Source of the DNA: Alphaproteobacteria bacterium HGW-Alphaproteobacteria-1
GTDB lineage: Bacteria > Pseudomonadota > Alphaproteobacteria > Rhodobacterales > Rhodobacteraceae
DNA: 64,000 nucleotides
NCBI GenBank assembly: GCA_002842985.1
Contig: PHEQ01000004.1
Coordinates: 1,273 to 65,272, forward strand
Reading direction: 5' to 3'
In this document: positions 57,975-64,000 of the stretch, piece after piece
Numbering within the stretch: the stretch's first letter is position 1
How the letters are laid out: every line of letters starts with the position of its first letter
Notes under the pieces: model-generated
Seen by the model: only the letters and a program-made list of their open reading frames with translations
Database searches by the model: none
Told to the model about the DNA's origin: nothing
Position numbers and translations under genes: made by a program

Positions 57975-59579
57975 TCACGCGAACCGCCCATGACAGAACC
58001 AGCCCCCCGAGAGCGCCGCGCCATGCGCCTGATAGAGCCAGAGCCGCTCGCCCCGCGTGGTCAGCACCTGCCAGTAGTCGCGCAGCCCCGTGCGCCATTC
58101 GGGATCGTCAAGCCACCATTCCGGCGCGATGCGCTCGGGCCCTTGCGCCTCGGCCACCGCATGATCGCGCCCGCGCCAGCGGAACGCGGCGCAGGGCCGC
58201 CCGTCCGCGCGCGGCGTGACCGGCTCTGGCGGCCAGAGCAGGAGCGGGCGCGACACCTCGGCCACGGGCCAGGGGGCGGCGGCGGGCGCGGACCATGCGG
58301 CGGCGAGGGTAAGCGCGGTCTTGCCCGGAATCCGGCTCTCGGCGGGATGGGAACGAGTGATCGCCTCGAGCCCGATGCGCGCGCCCAGCCGGGTGACAAG
58401 ATCCGCCAGACCGTCGCGCGCCGTGCTCTCGGGCCCGCCCAGTTGTTCGGGGCGCATGGCCTCGGTCTCGGGCGCATCAAGGCGCAGCATGTCGATGCCG
58501 AACCCCGCCTCGATCCGCTCCAGCCGCATCGCCAGAAGCGCCAGCATCGCGCCCGCGTCGCGCATCGGCCGCGCCAGCCGCAGATCAAGCACCGAGACCC
58601 CGCCATCGGCACGGAACGCCTCGAGCCGCAGCGCGCGCGCCCCGATCCCGCGCGCGTGCAGCGTGGCGCACAACCTCGCCAGCAGCCGCGCCGCCCCCGC
58701 ACGCAGATCGTCAAGATGGCCGATCGGTTCGGGCAGGCTCAGCCGGACGGCAAGCGGGGCCGTGGCACCGGTGGGCGAGAGCGGCTCGGGAACCTGCCCG
58801 AGCGCCTGATCGAGCCGCCGCATCAGAACCGGACCAAAGCGCCGCCCGAGCGCGGCGCGCGGCTGCCCCGCCAGATCGCCGATCCGTCGCAGCCCGAGCC
58901 GCGCCAGATCCCCGGCCATGCCCTCGGGCAGGCGCAGCGCCGCCACCGGCAGAGGGGCAAGCGCGCCATGCACCTGCCCCGGCGGGGCGATCATCACCGA
59001 CTGTGCAGGCGGCGGGGCCTGATGCCGTGCCGGACGCTTCGCCGCACGGGCGCGGGTGGCGCGGGCCTCCTGCTCGATGGCGTCGCCGCTGCGATGCGCG
59101 GCCCCCGCCCCTGCCGAAAAGCGCGCCAGCGCCCAGGCCGCACCGGGCGTGTCGGCGATGGCAGAGCGCGCCGAGAGGCCAAGCGTGGCCGCCTCGGCGA
59201 TCACGCTCTCGGCCAGGGCCGCCTCACCGCCGAAAAGATGCGCGCAGCCGGTGATATCGAGCATCAGCCCCGCCACCCCCTCGGAGGCCACCAGCGGCGA
59301 GAACCGGTCCGCCCAACGGGCCAGCGCGCGCAGAAAGGCCGCCTCGGCGGCGGGGTGCTGCGGCGCGGTCACCAGATCGGGGCAAAGCGCCTGCGCCTCG
59401 CGCAGCGGCTGACCGCAGCAGAGCCCCGCCGCCTCGGCCCCGGGCGAGAGCGAGACGAGCACCTGCCGCTGCCCCCTCTCCGCCACGACCGCGAAGGGGC
59501 CGCAAATGCCCCGCCGCCGCATGAGGCGCTCGGCCCCCAGCCGGGGAAACCAGATGGACAGGATACGACGGGCGGGCAT
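57975..59579 (-). CDS. imuB: Y-family polymerase-like mutagenesis protein ImuB
   Basis: A 534-aa inactive Y-family polymerase homologue. Its N-terminus (RRILSIWFPRLGAERLMRRRG) replaces the catalytic D-x-D of DinB, as in ImuB. LSPGAEAAGLCCGQPLREAQALCPDL, HLFGGEAALAESVI and RLGLRRIGDLAGQPRAALGRRFG (helix-hairpin-helix) follow, with an ImuB-type C-terminal region. ImuB links the beta clamp with DnaE2 and ImuA in SOS mutagenesis. Here neither imuA nor dnaE2 lies next to it. A LexA-type box sits 15 bp upstream. ATG 59579 starts the conserved N-terminus. Confidence 0.88.
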   Translation of the reverse strand: MPARRILSIWFPRLGAERLMRRRGICGPFAVVAERGQRQVLVSLSPGAEAAGLCCGQPLREAQALCPDLVTAPQHPAAEAAFLRALARWADRFSPLVASEGVAGLMLDITGCAHLFGGEAALAESVIAEAATLGLSARSAIADTPGAAWALARFSAGAGAAHRSGDAIEQEARATRARAAKRPARHQAPPPAQSVMIAPPGQVHGALAPLPVAALRLPEGMAGDLARLGLRRIGDLAGQPRAALGRRFGPVLMRRLDQALGQVPEPLSPTGATAPLAVRLSLPEPIGHLDDLRAGAARLLARLCATLHARGIGARALRLEAFRADGGVSVLDLRLARPMRDAGAMLALLAMRLERIEAGFGIDMLRLDAPETEAMRPEQLGGPESTARDGLADLVTRLGARIGLEAITRSHPAESRIPGKTALTLAAAWSAPAAAPWPVAEVSRPLLLWPPEPVTPRADGRPCAAFRWRGRDHAVAEAQGPERIAPEWWLDDPEWRTGLRDYWQVLTTRGERLWLYQAHGAALSGGWFCHGRFA

Positions 59580-59593
59580 GGCGACGGCAGCTT

Positions 59594-59608
59594 GTTCCTT
59601 GTTTGTTC
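59594..59608. promoter_or_regulatory. LexA (SOS) box upstream of imuB
   Basis: GTTCCTTGTTTGTTC matches the alphaproteobacterial LexA site GTTC-N7-GTTC exactly, 15-29 bases before the imuB start. It indicates DNA-damage control of this gene. Confidence 0.82.
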
Positions 59609-59736
59609 CAAAAATAGGATGCCCATCCGCCGGAGTCGAGTCGCGCGGCGCTGCACACCGTCTTGTGCGGCCCGCCCCCTTTGCGGCGCGCGCGCACACA
59701 TATACCTTGCATCCAACCAATGAGAGGACCGACAGC

Positions 59737-60606
59737 ATGAGCAACGACAGCTATACCCCCCCCGACGTCTGGACCTGGGAACAGCCCTCGGGCGGAAAGT
59801 TCGCCTCGATCAACCGCCCCGTCGCGGGCGCGACCCACGACAAGGATCTCCCCGTGGGCGATCACCCGTTCCAGCTCTATTCGCTGGCCACGCCCAATGG
59901 CGTCAAGGTCACGGTGATGTTCGAGGAATTGCTGGCGGCGGGCCATGACGCCGAATACGACGCCTGGAAGATCGACATCGGCGAGGGCGATCAATTCGGC
60001 TCGGGCTTTGTGGCGGTGAACCCCAATTCCAAGATCCCCGCGCTGCTGGATCGCAGCGGCGAGGCACCGGTGCGCGTGTTCGAAAGCGGCTCGATCCTGC
60101 TGCATCTGGCCGAGAAATTCGGGGCTTTCCTGCCTGCCTCGGGGCCTGGGCGCACCGAAACCCTCAACTGGCTCATGTGGCAGATGGGCAGCGCGCCCTA
60201 TCTGGGCGGCGGATTCGGTCATTTCTACGCCTATGCGCCCGAGAAATGGCAATATCCGATCGACCGTTTCGCCATGGAGGCCAAGCGCCAGCTTGATGTG
60301 CTCGACCGGCAACTGGCCGAACGCCCCTATATCGCGGGGGATGAGTATTCCATCGCCGACATGGCGATCTGGCCCTGGTATGGGCAGCTGTGCCTCGGGC
60401 GGCTTTACAGTGCCGCGACCTTCCTCGACGTCGCCAGCTACACGCATGTGATGAAATGGGCCGAGAAAATCGACGCGCGAGCAGCCGTGCAGCGCGGCCG
60501 CGTGGTCAACCGAAGCTTTGGCGAGCCGCACATGCAGCTTCACGAGCGCCATTCGGCCGAGGATTTCGACACGAAAACCCAGGACAAGATCGGCGCGGAC
60601 GCCTAA
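59737..60606 (+). CDS. yghU: YghU-type glutathione S-transferase/disulfide-bond oxidoreductase
   Basis: A 289-aa GST of the YghU/nu class. The long N-terminal extension (YTPPDVWTWEQPSGGKFASINRPVAGATHDKDLPVGDHPFQLYSLATPNGVKVTVMFEELL, in outline) and the core IPALLDRSGEAPVRVFESGSILLHLAEKFG, WLMWQMGSAPYLGGGFGHFYAYAPEK and YIAGDEYSIADMAIWPWYG are diagnostic. Members use two glutathiones to reduce disulfides and peroxides. Divergent from imuB, whose SOS box lies in the shared gap. Confidence 0.92.
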   Translation: MSNDSYTPPDVWTWEQPSGGKFASINRPVAGATHDKDLPVGDHPFQLYSLATPNGVKVTVMFEELLAAGHDAEYDAWKIDIGEGDQFGSGFVAVNPNSKIPALLDRSGEAPVRVFESGSILLHLAEKFGAFLPASGPGRTETLNWLMWQMGSAPYLGGGFGHFYAYAPEKWQYPIDRFAMEAKRQLDVLDRQLAERPYIAGDEYSIADMAIWPWYGQLCLGRLYSAATFLDVASYTHVMKWAEKIDARAAVQRGRVVNRSFGEPHMQLHERHSAEDFDTKTQDKIGADA

Positions 60607-60660
60607 CCGCTTTCGCCCGCGCGCGGGATCGGGCATGACTGGGCAAAAAGGAGCCCCTTC

Positions 60661-61380
60661 ATGCCCAGCCGCGACACCCCTCTTCTGGCCGTTCTGATCG
60701 ACGCCGACAACGTGCCCGCGAAATTCGCCGACGCGATCCTGCGCGAGGTCACAAGCTATGGCGAGCCGGGGCTGCGCCGCGTCTATGGCGACTGGTCAAG
60801 CCAGCAGCTTTCGGGCTGGACGAAGACCGCGCAGAAACTTGGCCTTGTGCAATATCAGCAGACCGCCAACACCAAGGGCAAGAACGCCAGTGACATCGGG
60901 CTGGTGATCGACGCCATGGATATCCTGCACGCGGGTCATTTCGACGGCTTCGTTCTGGTCTCATCGGACAGCGATTTCACCCGTCTGGCCAGCCGCATCC
61001 GCGAACAGGGGCTGACGGTCATCGGCATCGGCGAGGCCAAGGCCCCCGACGCGCTCAAGAACGCGTGCAACCGCTTCGTCGCCATCGAGAACATCTATGA
61101 AGAGGCCGGCGATACGCCTGCAAGCGCGCCCAAGGCCCGGCTCGACAGCGCCCGCGTGGCCGACGCGCGCCGCCTGATCTTTGACGCGATGGAAAAGATC
61201 GACAGCGAGGACGAGTGGTATCCACTGGGGCGCATCGGGCAGCAGATTCAGGCCGACAAGCCCGATTTCGACACCCGCAGCTATGGCAAGAAAAAGCTGA
61301 GCGACCTCATCGCCGAGTTGAAAGTGTTCGAGACCAAGCCCGGGTCAGGCAATCAACTTCTGGTGCGGCGGGTGGATTGA
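60661..61380 (+). CDS. NYN domain protein with C-terminal OST-HTH/LOTUS-like domain
   Basis: A 239-aa probable RNA-processing protein. The N-terminal NYN (LabA-like PIN) domain shows AVLIDADNVPAKF (Asp 14, Asp 16), NASDIGLVIDAMDIL and FVLVSSDSDFTRLASRIREQG, the acidic nuclease set. The C-terminal 80 residues (ARRLIFDAMEKIDSEDEWYPLGRIGQQIQADKPDFDTRSYGKKKLSDLIAEL) resemble an OST-HTH/LOTUS RNA-binding fold. GGAG precedes the ATG. Confidence 0.87.
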   Translation: MPSRDTPLLAVLIDADNVPAKFADAILREVTSYGEPGLRRVYGDWSSQQLSGWTKTAQKLGLVQYQQTANTKGKNASDIGLVIDAMDILHAGHFDGFVLVSSDSDFTRLASRIREQGLTVIGIGEAKAPDALKNACNRFVAIENIYEEAGDTPASAPKARLDSARVADARRLIFDAMEKIDSEDEWYPLGRIGQQIQADKPDFDTRSYGKKKLSDLIAELKVFETKPGSGNQLLVRRVD

Positions 61381-61448
61381 GGAGGAGGGATGGCCTGAAG
61401 CAGCCTTGCGCCGCCGCGCTCTTGCGGTCCCTGCCGACGGGCAGGACT

Positions 61449-61493
61449 AGGAAAGTTCAAAACTTTCCTGACCGGAATTTTTTCAAAATTCCG
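61449..61493. terminator. Twin hairpins between convergent genes
   Basis: AGGAAAGTT...AACTTTCCT (61449-61469) and CGGAATTTT...AAAATTCCG (61473-61493) are two perfect 9-bp stems, each with a 3-base loop, placed between the NYN gene and the convergent CoA-transferase gene. AT-rich stem centres give T-runs on both strands. They look like a dual bidirectional terminator or a repeat-derived element; the region 61381-61448 holds nothing else recognisable. Confidence 0.6.
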
Positions 61494-61528
61494 TCATTCG
61501 GCGCCAGCCTCAGGCCGCTCGCCCCCCT

Positions 61529-62599
61529 TCACAGCCCAAGTTCCGCCCGGATCGCCGCCCCGTCCGCGCCGCGTTCCGGCGATGCGCTCACCTCCCGCAC
61601 CACCCCGTCGAAACGCGGCGCAGGCGCAGGCACGAGGCCCGCGCCCCAAACGCCCCGCACCACCATATGCGGATCGGCTGCGGCCTCGTCGGGGCGCAGG
61701 ACCGGGGCGACGCAGGCATCCGACCCTGCAAAGACCGCCTCCCAATGGGCACGCGGCCGGGCGGCGAAGATCGCGGCCAGCGCTTCGGTCTGCGCGGGCC
61801 ATTGCGCGGGGTCATTCTGCGCGGCAAAGCGCGGATCGTCCGCCAACCCCAGAAGCCCGAGAAACGCCGCGTAGAATTGCGGCTCGAGGCATTGCACCGA
61901 GAGCCAGCCGCCGCAGGCACAGCCATAGACGCGGCTCCAGTGCGGCCCGTCGAGCAGGCTCTGACCCCGCGCCATCGACAGGTTGCCCGAAGGCCGCATC
62001 GACATCAAGAGCGCCATCATATGCGCCGATCCATCGACAATCGCCGCATCCACCACCGTGCCTTCGCCCGTGCGCGCGGCGCGGATCAGTCCCGCCAGCA
62101 CCCCCGCCACGAGATAAAGCGCGCCGCCCCCCACATCGCCCAGCAGCGTCGGCGGGGTGACCGGCGGGGTCCCGGGCGCGCCCGCATACCAGAGCGCGCC
62201 CGAGGTGGCGAGATAGTTGAGGTCATGGCCTGCCTGATGCTTGCGCGGCCCATCCTGCCCCCAGCCGGTCATCCGGCCATAGACAAGGCGCGGATTGGCG
62301 GCGCGCATGTCCTGCGGCCCCAGCCCCAGCCGCTCCATCACGCCGGGGCGCAGCCCCTCGATCAGCACATCGGCGCGGGCGGCAAGGGCGCGCGCGACCG
62401 CAAGATCGGCCCCGTCCTTGAGATCAAGCACGATCGAGCGTTTGCCCCGGTCAAGCAGATTGCGCCCTCCCGCGACCGGGTTGGCCGCACCGGGGCGGTG
62501 GATCACCACCACCTCGGCCCCCAGTTCCGCCAGCATCATCGCGGCAAAGGGCGCAGGCCCCAGCCCCTCGAACTCCACCACGCGCGTGCCTTGCAGCAT
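61529..62599 (-). CDS. CaiB/BaiF family CoA-transferase (alpha-methylacyl-CoA racemase-like)
   Basis: A 356-aa family III CoA-transferase or racemase. It has RVVEFEGLGPAPFAAMMLAELGAEVVVIHRPGAANP, NLLDRGKRSIVLDLKDGADLAVARALAARADVLIEGLRPGVMERLGLGP, LVYGRMTGWGQDGPRKHQAGHDLNYLATSGAL (catalytic Asp) and a C-terminal dimerisation part. The GHDxNY pattern with a preceding His is typical of alpha-methylacyl-CoA racemase, which inverts 2-methyl acyl-CoAs for beta-oxidation. Single gene, convergent with the NYN gene. Confidence 0.88.
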   Translation of the reverse strand: MLQGTRVVEFEGLGPAPFAAMMLAELGAEVVVIHRPGAANPVAGGRNLLDRGKRSIVLDLKDGADLAVARALAARADVLIEGLRPGVMERLGLGPQDMRAANPRLVYGRMTGWGQDGPRKHQAGHDLNYLATSGALWYAGAPGTPPVTPPTLLGDVGGGALYLVAGVLAGLIRAARTGEGTVVDAAIVDGSAHMMALLMSMRPSGNLSMARGQSLLDGPHWSRVYGCACGGWLSVQCLEPQFYAAFLGLLGLADDPRFAAQNDPAQWPAQTEALAAIFAARPRAHWEAVFAGSDACVAPVLRPDEAAADPHMVVRGVWGAGLVPAPAPRFDGVVREVSASPERGADGAAIRAELGL

Positions 62600-62740
62600 T
62601 CCCTGCCCCCCGTCCGTTTCCCGTCCCGAGCCTAGCCGCGCACCACGCCCGACAACAGCCCCTCTCCGACTTAAGGACCGCTTTGCACGGGGCCTTCTCT
62701 GGTCTAGCTTGTTCCCCACAGCAGGAGGAGGGCCACGCCG

Positions 62741-63268
62741 ATGAAAATGTCTGACAGCCGCGAGATCAAGGCAGACCGCGCAACGGTCTGGGCAGCCCTG
62801 CTCAGCCCTGAAGTGCTCAAGGACTGCGTGCCCGGCGCGCAGGAGGTGACGGGCACGCCCGAAGACGGCTTCGAGGCCACCGTGGTGCAGAAGGTCGGCC
62901 CGGTGAAGGCCACGTTCAAGGGCGCGGTCACGATCTCGAACATGATCGAACATGAAAGCCTGACGCTCAGCGGCGAGGGGAAGGGCGGCGCGGCCGGCTT
63001 TGCCAAGGGTGCCGCAGATGTGCGGCTCGAAGAGATCGAGGGCGGCACACGGCTGCATTACGACGTGGAGGCCAATGTCGGCGGCAAGCTCGCGCAGCTT
63101 GGCAGCCGCATCGTCGACGGCTTTGCCAAGAAGATGGCCGATCAGTTCTTCGTCCGGCTCGAAGAGGTGATCGAGGGCCCGCAAGAGCAAGAGGACGCAG
63201 CGGAGGGCTCGGAAGCGGACGCGCCCGAGGACAAGAAGAAGGGGTGGTTCAAGAAACTCATCAGCTGA
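62741..63268 (+). CDS. CoxG/SRPBCC family protein
   Basis: A 175-aa SRPBCC-fold protein of the CO-dehydrogenase subunit G type: REIKADRATVWAALLSPEVLKDCVPGAQEVTGTPEDGFEATVVQKVGPVKATFKGAVTISNM and LHYDVEANVGGKLAQLGSRIVDGFAKKMADQFFVRLEEV, in outline. A charged C-terminal tail ends in KKKGWFKKLIS, a possible membrane-contact helix. CoxG proteins help maturation or membrane binding of molybdenum hydroxylases; no cox genes are visible here, so the partner is unknown. Divergent from the CoA-transferase gene. Confidence 0.88.
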   Translation: MKMSDSREIKADRATVWAALLSPEVLKDCVPGAQEVTGTPEDGFEATVVQKVGPVKATFKGAVTISNMIEHESLTLSGEGKGGAAGFAKGAADVRLEEIEGGTRLHYDVEANVGGKLAQLGSRIVDGFAKKMADQFFVRLEEVIEGPQEQEDAAEGSEADAPEDKKKGWFKKLIS

Positions 63269-63277
63269 GCGTCCCCC

Positions 63278-64000
63278 TCAGCACAGCGTGCCGAGCAGCG
63301 CCGCCAGCATCCGGTCGCAGGCGTCAAGCTGGTCGCGGTCGATATATTCGTCCGGCTTGTGCCCCTGCCCCTCCATGGAACCGGGACCACAGACCACGGT
63401 GGGGATACCGAGGCCCGCGAAAAATCCCGCCTCGGTGCCAAAGGCCACCTTTGTTGCCGGCGCATCGTCTGTCAGCGCGCGTACCAGTCGCACCACCTCT
63501 GCCTGCGGGTCGGTGTCAAGGCCGGGATAACGGTTGAGAATCTCGATCCCGACGCCCGCGATACCAGCGGCCATGGCACGGGTCCGCGCGACGAGCGCCT
63601 CGGGTGCCTCTGCGGCAAGGTGCCTGATCTCGAACAGGATTTCGGCCCGGTCCGGCACGATATTGAGCGCGGTGCCGCCGCTCATCCACCCCACATGCAC
63701 GGTGGAATAGGGGATGTCATAGGCCCGATCGCGCGCGCCGGTGGCCGCCAACTCCGCCTGAATCCGCCGCAGCCCCAGGATGACCTCGGCCGCGCCATGC
63801 AGCGCGTTGACGAAGCGCGGTGCCAAGGCGGAATGCCCGGCCTCGCCAAGACAGACCGCTCGCAGCGCCTGCTTGCCCTTGTGCCCGATGGCCACCCGCA
63901 TCTGCGTGGGCTCGCCTACGATGGCCGCGCGCGGCCTGCCCAGAACCTGCGGCAGCGCGCCGATCATCCGCGCCATTCCAAGGCATCCCACCTCCTCGTC
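63278..64000 (-). CDS. argE: Acetylornithine deacetylase ArgE-like (5' end outside window)
   Basis: The C-terminal 241 codons of an M20-family deacetylase, cut by the window edge. The edge lies within the metal motif DEEVGCLGMARMIGALP. Later blocks are AIVGEPTQMRVAIGHKGKQALRAVCLGEAGHSALAPRFVNALHGAAEVI, the dimerisation domain with STVHVGWMSGGTALNIVPDRAEILFEIRHL, and TEAGFFAGLGIPTVVCGPGSMEGQGHKPDEYI with the last metal His. It would hydrolyse N-acetylornithine or a related amide. The presence of argJ elsewhere in the window makes the arginine role uncertain. Confidence 0.88.
   Translation of the reverse strand, partial: DEEVGCLGMARMIGALPQVLGRPRAAIVGEPTQMRVAIGHKGKQALRAVCLGEAGHSALAPRFVNALHGAAEVILGLRRIQAELAATGARDRAYDIPYSTVHVGWMSGGTALNIVPDRAEILFEIRHLAAEAPEALVARTRAMAAGIAGVGIEILNRYPGLDTDPQAEVVRLVRALTDDAPATKVAFGTEAGFFAGLGIPTVVCGPGSMEGQGHKPDEYIDRDQLDACDRMLAALLGTLC

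Noticed and set aside
1..64000. CRISPR array or rRNA genes
   Set aside because: No regularly spaced direct repeats of suitable length and no rRNA-like conserved blocks were found on reading the window.

Overview
The window is about 64 kb of GC-rich, densely packed bacterial chromosome. It looks like an alphaproteobacterium of the Rhodobacteraceae (Roseobacter group). The clues are an Alphaproteobacteria-type SOS box (GTTC-N7-GTTC), a DUF2794 gene, a TupABC cluster, a yjb-type exopolysaccharide locus, tandem MerR regulators in front of a beta-oxidation cluster, and many ATGA-type stop/start overlaps. No species can be named from the sequence alone.

Left, 1-12.5 kb: two mobile islands stand in tandem at a tRNA-Phe gene. 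The outer one is only partly in the window: a tyrosine integrase (830-2032, minus) and two small coupled genes. The inner one is complete, 10.4 kb, and flanked by a perfect 48-bp direct repeat of the 3' part of tRNA-Phe (2131-2178 and 12468-12515). Its 13 genes all read rightwards: primase-polymerase, AAA helicase, a small repeat-bearing ORF, large terminase, head-closure-like protein, HNH nuclease, HK97-type capsid, prohead protease, gp6-like connector, portal, an unknown 233-aa protein, an AlpA-like protein and an integrase. It has replication, head-building and packaging genes but no tail, lysis or recognisable lytic-switch genes. This is the layout of a capsid-forming phage satellite that would need tails from a helper phage. 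It is the most interesting object in the window.

12.5-31 kb: host genes. A tungstate ABC transporter (tupBCA) faces a one-component regulator. Next come a sulfide/persulfide detoxification operon (two YeeE/YedE proteins and a metallo-hydrolase), a periplasmic sorbosone-type dehydrogenase with a dihaem cytochrome c, the yjbH-yjbF-export lipoprotein locus, dnaK-dnaJ with a heat-shock-like promoter, radC, and two envelope proteins, one joining a phosphate-type binding domain to OmpA.

31-43.6 kb: secA, a parvulin, argJ-mutT, a 44-aa ORF, a very acidic 688-aa protein, thiamine pyrophosphokinase coupled to a BT1-type transporter, a MATE exporter and two PaaI thioesterases.

43.6-52 kb: two MerR regulators lead into a fatty-acid beta-oxidation cluster (two acyl-CoA dehydrogenases, a small ribbon-helix-helix-like protein, a GST, thiolase and FadB).

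52-64 kb: carbonic anhydrase, M17 aminopeptidase, NlpC/P60 hydrolase, agmatinase-family enzyme, DUF2794, a Nif3-like protein, an ArsR-type regulator, an orphan imuB with a LexA box, a YghU-type GST, a NYN-domain protein, a CoA-transferase, a CoxG-like protein and the 3' part of an argE-like gene cut by the window edge.
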